DNA from: Synechococcus sp. UW140
GTDB taxonomy: Bacteria; Cyanobacteriota; Cyanobacteriia; PCC-6307; Cyanobiaceae
Direction: 5' to 3'
DNA: 64,000 nt
NCBI GenBank assembly: GCA_945875915.1
Contig: CAMCMT010000008.1
Span: forward strand, 1 to 64,000
Positions 1 through 9,937 of this stretch are shown here, piece after piece (the first letter of the stretch is position 1; each line of letters opens with the position of its first letter). The translations under genes and the position numbers were made by a program. The notes under the pieces are model-generated. The model had not been told where the DNA came from, did no database searches, and worked only from the letters and a program-made list of their open reading frames with translations.

Positions 1-1
1 C

Positions 2-88
2 TTCTCGGAACTGTCGATGGCCAAGCTGGACAAGACCAGCGAATCGGTTCAAGATCAATCAACAGCTGCATTTGCCGCAGCTGCCTGA
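2..88 (+). CDS. C-terminal fragment of an unidentified protein
   Basis: An open frame enters from the left edge and stops with TGA at 86-88, giving 28 residues that end in an alanine-rich tail (after DQSTAAF). No domain can be recognised in so short a piece. It may be the end of a real upstream gene because it is open to the edge, but 28 codons without a stop can occur by chance in GC-rich DNA. Confidence 0.3.
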   Translation, partial: FSELSMAKLDKTSESVQDQSTAAFAAAA

Positions 89-254
89 TCACTGATCTCC
101 GATCAGATCACAGGCCTCGGCTTTTACACCACTCCAAGGGACGCAACCAGTATTCCCGCCCTAGATAGTAAATTATATCGACCAAGACAGGCGTAAATGC
201 CGCAATCGAAAGCGCAATTGTGGAGTAACACGGTCTTGCGCCGCGCCGAAATCG
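89..254. other. Intergenic region with no recognised element
   Basis: This stretch is AT-richer than its neighbours (for example ATAGTAAATTATATCG around 165-180). It separates the left-edge fragment from the minus-strand small membrane protein gene. I see no RNA gene, strong terminator or operator in it. Confidence 0.4.
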
Positions 255-512
255 TCAGAAAGAGCAAGGCGCGATGGATCGACCAGATCTCAAAGCCGGC
301 AAAAAAGACGCCAAAAAAGACACGGCACGGGACAACAAGAGGCGAGCCAACATGTTGTAGGCAATTTCATTGACCCGCACCTTGTTGATCGCATCAAGGA
401 TCAACTGGGGGTAGTACAACACCACAAACGTTAGGAGGATTGCCCAGGTACCACCGACAATGCCAAGCCAGGTTTCTGGCGCAGGTTTGCCGAGGTGTCG
501 GGTTGGCAGCAT
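255..512 (-). CDS. Small putative membrane protein (85 aa)
   Basis: Unrecognised small protein. Residues about 15-40 (LGIVGGTWAILLTFVVLYYP) form a convincing membrane segment, and a second hydrophobic stretch (LARLLLSRAVSFLASFL) follows at about 55-71. It lies 11 bases downstream of the SIMPL-domain gene on the same strand, so the two could be co-transcribed. The coherent hydrophobic pattern favours a real gene. Length and start (ATG at 512) are not independently supported, so treat it as a probable hypothetical protein. Confidence 0.45.
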   Translation of the reverse strand: MLPTRHLGKPAPETWLGIVGGTWAILLTFVVLYYPQLILDAINKVRVNEIAYNMLARLLLSRAVSFLASFLPALRSGRSIAPCSF

Positions 513-523
513 CGCGAACCTGT

Positions 524-1186
524 TCAGCGGGCGCAGAAGCGCACCAGCAGGCTGAGGCGATCCACCGGTGCGGGCAACTCGGCCGGATCAAAGGGTGCAC
601 TATTTGGGTTTGCCATAGCCCGCATCAGGATCGGCGCCCCGCCGCCGCTGTCCACTTCCACCTCCAGGGGCCGGAGTTGGTGCAGGCCGATGGCCGCCGC
701 AATCGTTTTGGCCTGGGCCAGGGCATCGCCATAGGCGGCCTTGAGCAGGCGGGCTTGGGAGGTGGCGTCGCCACTGGCCTGGGCGCGGGGGTCGACGGGG
801 GAGAGCCGCACGCCTGGCAGGCTGCCAACCTGGCGGATCAGCTGCTGCAGCTGGGCTGGCGCCAACTCACCACTCACCTGCAGGGAGGCCGTGGTCAGGG
901 CCGGTTGCTTCCGTTCCGCAGCCCTAGACCAGGTGGACGGTGACGTGACCTCCAGCTTGCGCACCCCCAACTGCTGGAGGGCCTGGCGCACCGAATCCAG
1001 GCGCGCCTGCAGGCTGGCCAGGGCGCCAGCGGCCGTGGCCGCCTCGGCCTCCAGGCTGAGGGAAAGCCTCAGGGCATCAATCGCCCGCTTCAGTTCAGCC
1101 CGGCCGCGGGCCTGCAGCAATGTGCCGCTACAGCCCATCTGCACCTGGGCCTGGGCGATCAGCAACGGAGGCAGCAGCAGGGGCAT
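524..1186 (-). CDS. SIMPL-domain (DUF541) exported protein
   Basis: A 220-residue protein of the SIMPL/DUF541 family. It starts with a short hydrophobic leader (MPLLLPPLLIAQAQ), which suggests export to the periplasm. The rest shows the family pattern: a repeated amphipathic region (about 30-70), the segment LGVRKLEVTSPSTW near residue 75, and the late SQARLLKAAYGDALAQAK helix with a LEVEVDSGGGAPILMRAMA strand. SIMPL proteins are oligomeric periplasmic or outer-membrane-associated proteins of poorly defined function. The leader is short, so the true start could lie slightly upstream. The next gene on this strand is the 85-residue membrane protein. Confidence 0.75.
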   Translation of the reverse strand: MPLLLPPLLIAQAQVQMGCSGTLLQARGRAELKRAIDALRLSLSLEAEAATAAGALASLQARLDSVRQALQQLGVRKLEVTSPSTWSRAAERKQPALTTASLQVSGELAPAQLQQLIRQVGSLPGVRLSPVDPRAQASGDATSQARLLKAAYGDALAQAKTIAAAIGLHQLRPLEVEVDSGGGAPILMRAMANPNSAPFDPAELPAPVDRLSLLVRFCAR

Positions 1187-1305
1187 GGGCGTCAGGGTCT
1201 CGCGAAGGGGTTAGGGCTGGCGCTGAATCCAGCAGGTCCAGTCTGCTCAGGGTCGGTGGGTTTGGGATAGGGGCTGGATCGGCTCGGCTCTCTATCCACG
1301 GGCTT

Positions 1306-4038
1306 CTAAGCCAGGGCAGCCTCCAGCTCTTGTCTGGCCGCGGCGAGGGCCCCATCCAGGGCGGCGCCATCCTTTCCGCCCGCCTGGGCCAAATTCGGCC
1401 GGCCGCCGCCGCCGCCACCGCAGCGCTTGGCCACGGCGCCGATGAAAACTCCGGCCTTGGGCCCCTTGGCGATCACGGCCTTACCGAAAGCCGCCACCAG
1501 CACCACTTTGGTCAAGTCCTTGGGATCGCTCAACCCGCCCAACACCACCGCCGCGCCATCACCGAGCTGATCAGCCAGCTGCTGGGCCGCGCTCTGCAGG
1601 CCGCCCCCCGCCACCCCATCGAGGCGCTCCACCAGCAGCTGGAAGGGCGCACCGCCTGGATCGCCGCCGACAGATTGGGCCCGGGCCACCAGGGCGGAGG
1701 CCTTAGCCAGGGCCAATTCTTCGCGGGCCGCCGCCAGGGCCTTGGCTGTGGCCTTGAGCTCCTCCTGCAGGGCGCCGACCCGCTCCACAATCTCGCCCGG
1801 CTGGGCCTTAAAGCGTTCGCCCAGGGCCTTCACCACCAGCTCCCGCTCCTGCAGGTAGGCGAGCACCGCTGGACCGGCCACGGCCTCAATGCGGCGGATG
1901 CCAGCGGCCACGCCCGATTCGGCCACGATCTTGAACAGGCCGATCTCGGCGGTGTTGGCCACGTGGGTGCCGCCGCAAAGCTCCATCGACACGCCGGGCA
2001 CATCCACCACCCGCACCACCTCGGCATACTTCTCGCCGAACATCGCCACGGCGCCAGCCGCCTTGGCCTGCTCGATCGCCATCTCTTGCACCTCCAGGGC
2101 CTGGGCGTCAGCGATCCAGCCATTGACCAGGGCCTCGATCTGCTCCAGCTCAGCGGCGGTCACGGCCCGGGGGGAGTGGAAGTCGAAACGCAGGCGATCG
2201 AAATCCACCAGGGAGCCGGCCTGGCCGATGCCCGGATCGACCACCTGCTTGAGGGCCGCCTGCAGCAGGTGGGTTGCCGTGTGGTTGGCCTGGGCGCGGC
2301 GGCGGCAGGCCCGATCCACCTGGGCAATCACCCCATCACCGACGGCCAGCTGGCCCCGCTCCACCTGGCCGGTATGGACAAACACGCTGCGGTTGCGGCC
2401 CACCGACTCGATCTGGATGAGCAGCTCCGCGACGGACCCCGAGGCCAGCAGCACGCCCCGGTCGCCCACCTGGCCGCCGCCCTCGCCATAGAAGGGGGTG
2501 GAATCGAGCACCAGTTGCACCCGATCACCGGCGCTGGCCCGCTCGGCCGGCTCGCCGTTCACCACCAGGGCCAGCACGCAGCTGGGATGTTCCAGGGTGG
2601 CGTAGCCCTCGAAGGCGGTGGCCTCCAGCTGGGAGGCCATCTGTTCAATCGCGCCCTGGAGGGTGAGATCGAGGCTCACCGCCGCGGCCTTAGCCCGCTG
2701 ACGCTGGGCCTGCATCGCCTGCTCAAAGCCGGCCAGATCAACGCGCAGCCCGTGCTCCTCGGCGATCTCCTCGGTGAGTTCAATCGGGAAGCCGAAGGTG
2801 TCATAGAGCTCAAAGGCCTGCTCACCGGAGATCTGCTCGGGCTTGGCCGCCAGCACCTCAGCCAGCAGCTTTTCACCCCGCTCCAGGGTTTCCAGAAAGC
2901 GGGCCTCTTCGCGTTCCAGCTCGGCGCTGATCACGGCGCGGCGCTCCTCCAGCTGGGGAGAGGCACTGGCCATCAGGGCGATCGAGGCCTCCCCCATCCG
3001 TTTGAGGAAGGGTTGATCAATGCCAAGGCGGCGGCCGTGGCGCACCACCCGGCGCAGCAGGCGCCGCAGGATGTAGCCGCGGCCCAGGTTGGAGGCGGTC
3101 ACGCCATCGGCAATTAACTGGGTGATGGCACGGCTGTGGTCGCCGATCACCTTCAGGGAGGTTTGGCCCTTGCCATCGAGGGCGAAATAATCAACTCCCG
3201 CCAACCCGGCCGCCGTTTCGATCAGGGGATAGATCAGGTCGGTTTCGTAGTTGTTGGGCACCGCCTGGAGGATCTGGGCCATGCGCTCCAGCCCCATGCC
3301 GGTATCGATGTTGCGATTGGCCAGGGGCGTGAGGGTGCCACTGGCGTCGCGGTTGTACTGCATGAACACCAGGTTGTAGAACTCGATGAAGCGACTGTCG
3401 TCCTCCAGATCGATGGCCTCATCGCCGAGTTCGGGCTTGAAGTCGTAGTAGATCTCCGAGCAGGGACCGCAGGGGCCCGTGGGGCCCGAGGACCAGAAGT
3501 TATCGGCCTCATCCATGCGGATAATCCGCTTGGGGTTCACCCCAACCGCATCGCGCCAGATCGCCTCGGCCTCCTCGTCTTCGCGGAAAACGCTCACCAC
3601 CAGATTCTTGGGGTCAAGGCCAAAGACGCCCGTGCTCAACTCCCAGGCCCAGGCAATCGCCTGCTCCTTAAAATAATCGCCAAAGGAGAAATTCCCCAGC
3701 ATCTCGAAGAACGTGTGGTGGCGCGCCGTGCGACCCACGTTTTCAATGTCGTTGGTGCGGATGCACTTCTGGCTGCTGGTGGCCCGCGGCGCCGGCCGCT
3801 CCTGCTGGCCCAGGAACACCGGTTTAAAGGGCAACATGCCGGCAATCGTGAGCAGCACCGTCGGGTCGTCCGGCACCAGGGAGGCGCTGGCTATCGGCCG
3901 GTGGCCCCGCTGCTCGTAGAAATTGAGAAAGGCCGCCCGGATCTCGGCGCCACTGCGGGGCAAGCCCGCGCCCGGCGCGCCCCCAGGGGAGCTGGTGGCG
4001 GAAGCACCGACGGCGGGGGAAGGGGAAGCAGCAGCCAT
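1306..4038 (-). CDS. alaS: Alanyl-tRNA synthetase
   Basis: Cytoplasmic class II synthetase that charges tRNA-Ala. From the start used here it has 910 residues. In order: the catalytic core with the motif around [17 protein letters not shown] and [17 protein letters not shown]; the tRNA-recognition domain with [14 protein letters not shown]; the editing domain with its zinc-binding HTATHLL and CGGTH elements; and the C-Ala domain ending in the glycine-rich [16 protein letters not shown] segment. I chose the ATG at 4038 (MAAASPSP) over the in-frame start at 4086. The residues before the conserved core are a low-complexity Ala/Pro stretch in either case, so the start is uncertain by 16 residues. 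The gene is complete and no key motif is missing. Confidence 0.97.
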   Translation of the reverse strand: MAAASPSPAVGASATSSPGGAPGAGLPRSGAEIRAAFLNFYEQRGHRPIASASLVPDDPTVLLTIAGMLPFKPVFLGQQERPAPRATSSQKCIRTNDIENVGRTARHHTFFEMLGNFSFGDYFKEQAIAWAWELSTGVFGLDPKNLVVSVFREDEEAEAIWRDAVGVNPKRIIRMDEADNFWSSGPTGPCGPCSEIYYDFKPELGDEAIDLEDDSRFIEFYNLVFMQYNRDASGTLTPLANRNIDTGMGLERMAQILQAVPNNYETDLIYPLIETAAGLAGVDYFALDGKGQTSLKVIGDHSRAITQLIADGVTASNLGRGYILRRLLRRVVRHGRRLGIDQPFLKRMGEASIALMASASPQLEERRAVISAELEREEARFLETLERGEKLLAEVLAAKPEQISGEQAFELYDTFGFPIELTEEIAEEHGLRVDLAGFEQAMQAQRQRAKAAAVSLDLTLQGAIEQMASQLEATAFEGYATLEHPSCVLALVVNGEPAERASAGDRVQLVLDSTPFYGEGGGQVGDRGVLLASGSVAELLIQIESVGRNRSVFVHTGQVERGQLAVGDGVIAQVDRACRRRAQANHTATHLLQAALKQVVDPGIGQAGSLVDFDRLRFDFHSPRAVTAAELEQIEALVNGWIADAQALEVQEMAIEQAKAAGAVAMFGEKYAEVVRVVDVPGVSMELCGGTHVANTAEIGLFKIVAESGVAAGIRRIEAVAGPAVLAYLQERELVVKALGERFKAQPGEIVERVGALQEELKATAKALAAAREELALAKASALVARAQSVGGDPGGAPFQLLVERLDGVAGGGLQSAAQQLADQLGDGAAVVLGGLSDPKDLTKVVLVAAFGKAVIAKGPKAGVFIGAVAKRCGGGGGGRPNLAQAGGKDGAALDGALAAARQELEAALA

Positions 4039-4117
4039 GGTCCGACCCAGCAAAACAGCCCTGGAGAGGGCATGATCGCCCAGCACAGGCCCGAAGGGCT
4101 CCGCGCCCTGCCATCCC

Positions 4118-4579
4118 TTGCGTGTGTCGCCCGATCCGGTCCCAGCCGTGCCTGCCAGCGGCCCTGACTCCGGCGCCCAGTGGCGCTCCGAGTGCCGCGC
4201 CGAGCTGCGGCTGCGCTCGATCGCCTGGGCCCTGGGGGCAGGCCTCTGCGCCCTGGCCCTGGGGCTGCCCCTGGGGCTGGAGCCGGCCCTGCGCGCGGGG
4301 GGCTGTGGCTTCTTCTATGGCCTGCTCGCCTTCCACCTGCAGCGGGTGGATCCCGATGACAGCCACCTGCAGGCCGGCTTGGTGGGCGCCGTCTGCGGCA
4401 TCCACAGCCTCGCTTTGCCGCCGGTGGCGGCCTGGCCGGCCGGCCAACCGCTCCCGGTTGCCCTGGCGTCCGTAGCGCCAGCAGTGATGATGGGCTTACT
4501 CCGTGCCTGGCTGCCGTTGATCGGCGCTGCCCTGCTGCTTCACGGGGTCCAACGCCTGCTGAGCGCCCCTAGGCCATGA
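4118..4579 (+). CDS. Hypothetical multi-pass membrane protein
   Basis: A 153-residue protein with about four hydrophobic segments (around 36-55, 60-70, 86-105 and 115-145), probably an inner- or thylakoid-membrane protein. I cannot assign a family. The start is TTG at 4118 or GTG at 4124, both in frame; no ATG is available near the N-terminus. Its stop overlaps the ATG of the SNF2 helicase by four bases (ATGA at 4576-4579), the usual arrangement for translational coupling, so it is probably co-expressed with the helicase. The two products show no obvious functional link. Confidence 0.6.
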   Translation: MRVSPDPVPAVPASGPDSGAQWRSECRAELRLRSIAWALGAGLCALALGLPLGLEPALRAGGCGFFYGLLAFHLQRVDPDDSHLQAGLVGAVCGIHSLALPPVAAWPAGQPLPVALASVAPAVMMGLLRAWLPLIGAALLLHGVQRLLSAPRP

Positions 4580-7500
4580 GCCTGCTGCATGCCACCTGGC
4601 TGCCCGCCACCAAGGCGGGCCCCACCGCCACCAACGGCCGCATGGCGGCGGGCCTGCTGCTGTGGGCGGACACCTGGCGGGTGGCCACGCCGGTGAACCC
4701 CACGCTCGACGGGGTGCCGGACCACCCACTCAGCCTTAACCAGGACGACCTGGGCGCCTGGCTGGAGGAGCTGGATCTGTGGTCGGAGGACTCCCGGCCC
4801 GCCGAGGCCACCCTCACCCTGCCCAGCCGCCGCCAGGCCAGCCGCGGCCGCAAAAGCACCGAATCCGACGGCACGATCTGGAGCGGCCTGCCGCTCCAGG
4901 CCGGCGAACCCCTGCCCAAACAGGTGGAGTGGTGGCCCTGGCGGGTGGAGGGCTGGCTGCTCAAGCCCGCCGCCGCCGCCCAGTGGCTCAACCAACTCCC
5001 CCTGGCCGGGGCCCCCAGCCAGCTGGCCGATGAACTGCGCTGGTGGAGTCACCTGGAGCGCTGGAGCTTGAGCCTGCTGGCCCGGGGCCGCTGGCTGCCG
5101 GAGGCCCGCCAGGGCCGGGGCCGCTGGCAACCGCTGCTCAACCGCGAAGACGACCGCCGCCGCCTCGAGGACCTGGCCACGCGCCTACCCCAGGTGGTGG
5201 ATGCGGGCGAACGCAGCAACGGCCTCAGCTGCCGCCGTCCCGGCTCCCAGCGACTCTTGGTGGCCCGGCTGCTGGAGGCCCTGCTCGATGGCCAGCTGCG
5301 GGCGGGCTTTAGCCCCACCTGCCCCGGCCTCGATCCCCTCCTGGGCGCCTGGCAAAAGGCCCTCGGACCCGGCGACGGCCGGCTGGAGCTCGATGGCGAG
5401 GACGCCGAACGGCTGGAAACCGCCACCCACCACTGGCGCGAGGCGGTGGCCGGCCGGGTGGAGCCTGCCCATGCCTGCCTGGAACTGTTCACGCCGCCGG
5501 AGGGGGAGGAGTTGTGGGAGCTGCGCTTCAGCCTCCAGGCCGAGGCCGACCCCAGCTTGAAACTGTCCGCCGCCAGCGTCTGGGCAGCGGGCGACCACCA
5601 GCTCGCCCTGGGGGAAGTGACCCTGGCCAACCCCGGAGCCCTGCTGCTGGAGGGCCTGGGCCGGGCCCTGCAGGTGTTTGATCCGATCGAGCGGGGCCTC
5701 GATGCCGCCGCCCCGGAAGCCATGCAGCTCACGCCAGCCGAAGCCTTCGTGCTGGTGCGTACCGCCGCCGCCCGCCTACGCGATGTGGGCGTGGGTGTGG
5801 TGCTGCCGGCCAGCCTTAGCGGCGGCCTGGCCAGCCGCCTTGGCCTGGCGATCCAGGCGGAACTGCCCAGCCAATCGCGGGGCTTCACCTTGGGCGAAAG
5901 CCTCAGCTGGAGCTGGGAACTAATGATCGGCGGCGTCACCCTCAACCTGCGCGATCTCGAGCGCCTCTCGGCGAAGCGCAGCCCCCTGGTGCAACACAAG
6001 GGCGCCTGGATTGAACTGCGGCCCGGTGATCTCAAGAACGCTAAAAAGTTCTGCGCCCTGGATCCCGGCTTCAAGCTCGATGAGGCCCTACGCATCACCG
6101 GCAACGAGGGCGAAACCCTCTACCGCCTACCGGTGCACCAGTTCAACCCGGGCCCGCGCCTGCAGGCGGTGCTGGAGCAATACCACCAGCAGAAGGCCCC
6201 CGACCCCCTGCCGGCGCCCGAGGGCTTCGCCGGCCAGCTGCGGCCCTACCAGGAACGGGGCCTGGGCTGGCTGGCCTTCCTGCATCGCTTCGACCAGGGG
6301 GCCTGCCTGGCCGACGACATGGGCCTGGGCAAAACAATCCAGCTGCTGGCCTTTCTGCAACACCTCAGGGCCGAAGGCGAACTGAAGCGACCGGTGCTGC
6401 TGGTGGCACCCACCTCGGTGCTGACCAACTGGAAACGGGAGGCGGCCGGCTTCACGCCCGAATTGCAGGTGCGCGAGCACTACGGACCGCGCCGGCCCGC
6501 CAATGAAGCCGCCCTCAAGAAAGCCTTAGGCGGCATTGACCTGGTGCTGACCAGCTATGGCCTGCTGCAACGGGACAGCGAACTGCTCGAGTGCATCGAT
6601 TGGCAGGGGGTGGTGATCGATGAGGCCCAGGCGATCAAGAACCCCAGCGCCAAGCAGAGCCAGGCCACCCGCGACCTGGGCCGTCCCGGCAAGCAGGGCC
6701 GCTTCCGGATCGCCCTGACCGGCACACCGGTGGAAAACCGGGTGAGCGAGCTCTGGGCCCTGATGGACTTCCTCAACCCCAAGGTGCTCGGCGATGAGGC
6801 CTTCTTCCGCCAGCGCTACCGCCTGCCGATCGAGCGCTACGGCGACATGTCGTCCCTGCGGGACCTCAAGGGCCGGGTCGGCCCCTTCATCCTGCGCCGG
6901 CTAAAAACCGACAAATCGATCATCTCCGACCTGCCCGAAAAGGTGGAACTGAGCGAATGGGTGGGCCTGGCCCCGGAGCAAAAACAGCTCTACAACAAAA
7001 CCGTCGAGGAGAGCCTCGATGCGATCGCCCGCTCGCCCTTGGGCCAGAAACACGGCCAGGTGCTGGCCCTACTCACCAAGCTCAAGCAGATCTGCAACCA
7101 CCCGGCCCTGGCCCTGAAGGAGCAGGGGGTGGACGCCGGATTTGCCGCCCGCAGCGCCAAGGTGCAGCGGCTGGAAGAAATCCTCGAGGAGGTGATCGAA
7201 GCAGGCGATCGGGCCCTGCTGTTCACCCAGTTCGCCGAATGGGGGCACCTGCTCAAGGCCCACCTGGAGCGGCGCTGGCGCCAGGAGGTGCCCTTTCTGT
7301 ATGGCAACACCAGCAAGAACGAACGCCAGGCGATGGTGGATCGGTTCCAGGACGACCCCCGCGGCCCCCAGCTGTTCCTGCTGTCGCTCAAGGCCGGCGG
7401 CGTGGGCCTCAACCTCACCCGGGCCAGCCATGTGTTCCACATCGACCGCTGGTGGAATCCGGCCGTGGAAAACCAGGCCACGGACCGGGCTTACCGCATT

Positions 7501-7680
7501 GGCCAGACCAACCGGGTGCTGGTGCACAAGTTCATCACCAGCGGCTCGGTGGAAGAACGGATCGACCGCATGATCCGCGAGAAATCGCGCCTGGCCGAAG
7601 ACATCATCGGCTCTGGTGAAGACTGGCTCGGGGGCCTGGAGATGGGCCAGCTACGCCAGCTGGTAGCCCTAGAAGACTGA
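4576..7680 (+). CDS. SNF2/SWI2-family DNA-dependent ATPase (HepA-like helicase)
   Basis: A 1034-residue superfamily 2 protein. The N-terminal half (about 1-500) is family-specific and Trp/Glu/Leu-rich. The SNF2 ATPase starts at about 550. Motif I is DDMGLGKT with Lys586. The Walker B box is VVIDEAQ (Asp682-Glu683). It is followed by LTGTPVENR, the helicase C motif LFTQFAEWGHLLK, SLKAGGVGLNLT, and the closing DRAYRIGQ box. Such proteins translocate on duplex DNA and remodel protein-DNA complexes; bacterial members act on RNA polymerase or in repair. It overlaps the upstream membrane protein by 4 bases and is followed by an unknown protein and a SWIM-domain protein on the same strand. SNF2 and SWIM genes are often neighbours, which suggests a joint role. 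Confidence 0.95.
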   Translation: MSLLHATWLPATKAGPTATNGRMAAGLLLWADTWRVATPVNPTLDGVPDHPLSLNQDDLGAWLEELDLWSEDSRPAEATLTLPSRRQASRGRKSTESDGTIWSGLPLQAGEPLPKQVEWWPWRVEGWLLKPAAAAQWLNQLPLAGAPSQLADELRWWSHLERWSLSLLARGRWLPEARQGRGRWQPLLNREDDRRRLEDLATRLPQVVDAGERSNGLSCRRPGSQRLLVARLLEALLDGQLRAGFSPTCPGLDPLLGAWQKALGPGDGRLELDGEDAERLETATHHWREAVAGRVEPAHACLELFTPPEGEELWELRFSLQAEADPSLKLSAASVWAAGDHQLALGEVTLANPGALLLEGLGRALQVFDPIERGLDAAAPEAMQLTPAEAFVLVRTAAARLRDVGVGVVLPASLSGGLASRLGLAIQAELPSQSRGFTLGESLSWSWELMIGGVTLNLRDLERLSAKRSPLVQHKGAWIELRPGDLKNAKKFCALDPGFKLDEALRITGNEGETLYRLPVHQFNPGPRLQAVLEQYHQQKAPDPLPAPEGFAGQLRPYQERGLGWLAFLHRFDQGACLADDMGLGKTIQLLAFLQHLRAEGELKRPVLLVAPTSVLTNWKREAAGFTPELQVREHYGPRRPANEAALKKALGGIDLVLTSYGLLQRDSELLECIDWQGVVIDEAQAIKNPSAKQSQATRDLGRPGKQGRFRIALTGTPVENRVSELWALMDFLNPKVLGDEAFFRQRYRLPIERYGDMSSLRDLKGRVGPFILRRLKTDKSIISDLPEKVELSEWVGLAPEQKQLYNKTVEESLDAIARSPLGQKHGQVLALLTKLKQICNHPALALKEQGVDAGFAARSAKVQRLEEILEEVIEAGDRALLFTQFAEWGHLLKAHLERRWRQEVPFLYGNTSKNERQAMVDRFQDDPRGPQLFLLSLKAGGVGLNLTRASHVFHIDRWWNPAVENQATDRAYRIGQTNRVLVHKFITSGSVEERIDRMIREKSRLAEDIIGSGEDWLGGLEMGQLRQLVALED

Positions 7681-7807
7681 ACCTGAAAAGGCCTGGCCCC
7701 TGGGGCAGGGGATCTCACCGCCGGCGTCTCGGCGTAGCACCCCCCCTGGCGGGGCCCGCTGGGGCGAGTAACCTCAAAAGGACCTGTTAGCTCAAGCCCC
7801 ATCCACC

Positions 7808-8680
7808 ATGGCCAACGCCCTTCTGCAGATCACCATTCCGCAGAGTGACGATGACTGGGGCAGTGATCGCTTCAGCATCCTGCGTGAAAATATCGAAATT
7901 GGCTGCCGCCAGAAGGATCCAGCCGCTACCTGTATCGGCCAAAGCTATCCAACCGATGGGGCTGCGATTGAAGCGCTGCATCAAAATCTGAGTTCTGGCC
8001 ACTATTCCCAAGTGTGGCTGATTGGCGCCGATGTGGGTGACGCCCCTGGCGCCAGTTTCTATCAGGCCCTAGAGGCCGCCCGCAGCCACGGCACCTCGAT
8101 TGTGTATGCCCGCGACCACGCCGACCTGGGCGCCAGCGTGCGCAACTGCAGCGCCTCCCTGCAATCCCTTGGCCAAACCAACCAATTCCACAGCCTCGAT
8201 TCCAATCCGGATCCACAGCGGCCCGAGTATGTAAACCCCGAATGCCCTGGCATTCAATGGCCCTGCGTGGTCACCGGCCAAAACGGTGGGGTGCAGCTGG
8301 TCAGCAAGATGATGGAGCACCCGATCCTGGCCTTCGCCAGCCTGATCCCCGGCGCCCTGGTGATTCCAGCCCACCCCCATGAAGGGGTGCTGATCCCCAA
8401 CAATCCCGACCAGAAGGTGTTGTTGCAGGGCAATTCCGTGCAATCCGGCGCTACCCAGATTTCGGCCGTGATTGAAGACCAGCCCGGAGCCGGCGCCGTG
8501 CTGGCCCACTCCACCTTCCACCACTTCGCCGACTTCAACCTGGATGTGTCGAAGGGCTGCCCCAGCTTCGTAACCGATCCTCCCTCGAGCCAGATCGCTG
8601 ACAATCCCTGGATGCTGGACGACATCCGCCACTACATCCGTTCGGCAGCGGCCTACTTTCAAGGCCGCTTCAACGGCTGA
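7808..8680 (+). CDS. Conserved-looking protein of unknown function (290 aa)
   Basis: Soluble 290-residue protein with no signal peptide or membrane segment. The C-terminal part contains GAGAVLAHSTFHHFADFNLD at about 235-254 and PWMLDDIRHYIRSAAAYF at about 266-283. This resembles the end of ThuA-like / class I amidotransferase-like folds, in which an H-x-x-HH element sits near the C-terminus. That link is weak and inferred by eye. The gene lies between the SNF2 helicase and the SWIM protein, separated by 127 bases and 1 base respectively. It may therefore share a transcript with the SWIM gene. Confidence 0.7.
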   Translation: MANALLQITIPQSDDDWGSDRFSILRENIEIGCRQKDPAATCIGQSYPTDGAAIEALHQNLSSGHYSQVWLIGADVGDAPGASFYQALEAARSHGTSIVYARDHADLGASVRNCSASLQSLGQTNQFHSLDSNPDPQRPEYVNPECPGIQWPCVVTGQNGGVQLVSKMMEHPILAFASLIPGALVIPAHPHEGVLIPNNPDQKVLLQGNSVQSGATQISAVIEDQPGAGAVLAHSTFHHFADFNLDVSKGCPSFVTDPPSSQIADNPWMLDDIRHYIRSAAAYFQGRFNG

Positions 8681-8681
8681 G

Positions 8682-9635
8682 ATGACGATAACCACCTCCC
8701 TCGGCGACCAGGGCCTGGGCCAGCAGCCCTGGTGGGTGGAGCAGTGGATGGAGCTGATCAACTCCTACCGCTACAAAAAACGGCTGGAGCGCGCCTGGAC
8801 CTACGCCCGCGAGGGCAACGTGCTCTCGATTCGCTTTGAGGGCCGCCGGGTCCATGCCCGGGTGCAGGGCAGCGAGAGCGAGCCCTACAAGGTGAAGCTC
8901 TGGCTTGACGTGCTCAGCGACGAGGACTGGGGTTACGTGCTCGAAGCCCTGGGCCAGAAGGCCCGTTGGTCAGCCCAGCTGCTGGCCGGGATCATGCCCC
9001 AGGACATCGAGCGGGCCTTTGCGGCCAGTGGCCGGCGCCTGTTCCCGTTCAAGTTGCAGGAGGTGCGCAGCGAATGCAGCTGCCCCGATAAGGCCAACCC
9101 CTGCAAACACGCCAGCGCCGTTTACTACCTGATGGGCGATCGCTTCAGCGAGGACCCCTTTGTGTTGTTCCAGCTGCGCGGTCGCACCCGCAGCCAGCTG
9201 CTGGCCGACCTGGCCCTGCAACGGCGCGAGCTCCTGCAGCAACGGGCCCAGGCCCTGCGGGCCAGCCAGGGCCTTGACGCGGTCGCCCCAGCCGTAGCCC
9301 ACCCCACCCCGGTGGCGATTAGTGATCCGGGCCGCTGGTGGCGCTACGACGCCCCCCTCGACCCCGCCCTGGTGGTGATCACGCCAGCAATGGAAGGCGA
9401 GTCGGGTTTCGAGGAGGCCGGTCCCCTGCCCCTGGCCGAAGACGGCCGCTTCCCCGAGGCGAGCCTGCAGTTCCTAGCCCACCTGAAGGCCCAGGGCCTG
9501 GGGCTGGCCCAGGCGGCGATGGCCACGGCCATGGCGGCGGGACGCTCCATGGGTGAAGACAATTCGGCAAACGGCGCTGCCGCACCAGCGGAGGCACCCG
9601 CTTCCAGCAGCAAGGCCCAGCCCGGCCGGCGATGA
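8682..9635 (+). CDS. SWIM zinc-finger domain protein
   Basis: A 317-residue protein carrying the SWIM signature CxC...CxH: Cys132, Cys134, Cys141 and His143 in the segment CSCPDKANPCKH. SWIM domains bind zinc and are thought to mediate DNA or protein contacts. The N-terminal region contains WVEQWMELINSYRYKKRLERAWTYAREG, typical of bacterial SWIM proteins found beside SNF2 helicases. The tail after residue 280 is Ala/Ser-rich and probably disordered. The start ATG lies one base after the previous stop, so the two genes are tightly coupled. I infer that it is a partner or targeting subunit of the SNF2 protein encoded 1 kb upstream. Confidence 0.88.
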   Translation: MTITTSLGDQGLGQQPWWVEQWMELINSYRYKKRLERAWTYAREGNVLSIRFEGRRVHARVQGSESEPYKVKLWLDVLSDEDWGYVLEALGQKARWSAQLLAGIMPQDIERAFAASGRRLFPFKLQEVRSECSCPDKANPCKHASAVYYLMGDRFSEDPFVLFQLRGRTRSQLLADLALQRRELLQQRAQALRASQGLDAVAPAVAHPTPVAISDPGRWWRYDAPLDPALVVITPAMEGESGFEEAGPLPLAEDGRFPEASLQFLAHLKAQGLGLAQAAMATAMAAGRSMGEDNSANGAAAPAEAPASSSKAQPGRR

Positions 9636-9793
9636 ACACCGGCGCTGGCGGCCCTGATCTTGGGCTCCCACTGGGCGGCTTCGGAGCTCTCCCAGGTGGC
9701 CAGCTTCCGGGACTGGTGGTCGATCTGAAGGTCCGGAGCTCCGAAAACGGGAGGCTCTCAACGGGCTTTGGCGTTGAACTCCGACAGCCCTAA
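9632..9793 (+). CDS. Possible small protein overlapping the SWIM gene stop (53 aa)
   Basis: An ATG at 9632 overlaps the stop codon of the SWIM gene in an ATGA arrangement and opens a 53-codon frame ending at 9793. The product would be Gly/Leu/Pro-rich (begins MNTGAGGPDLGLPLGG). The overlap is the only real support; composition is unremarkable for this GC-rich DNA. The rest of the gap up to 9937 holds a 10-base palindrome CGGAGCTCCG at 9734-9743 and presumably the promoter of the flv3-flv1 pair, which I could not place. Confidence 0.2.
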   Translation: MNTGAGGPDLGLPLGGFGALPGGQLPGLVVDLKVRSSENGRLSTGFGVELRQP

Positions 9794-9937
9794 GCGGGCT
9801 GATTCGGCAGAGCCGATGGCAGGGGGCTTTGATCCGGAGCTGACTCCCGGAGCCTGGGCCGCTGGGCCGGGCAGGCCCCTCGCCAGGCAGACCCTTGGAG
9901 GGTCTCCGTAAAGTTCAGGTCCATTGCGCGGGCACCG

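Noticed and set aside
1120-3117. A 665-codon plus-strand open frame opposite alaS
   Set aside because: It is His/Gly/Gln-rich with no domain, and is a mirror of the GC-rich alaS codons on the other strand.
5049-6104. A 351-codon minus-strand open frame opposite the SNF2 gene
   Set aside because: Ser/Arg/Pro-rich composition with no domain; the plus-strand SNF2 reading explains the region.
7697-7711. CCCCTG-GGG-CAGGGG hairpin after the SNF2 gene
   Set aside because: Three-base loop and no T-run; too weak to call a terminator.
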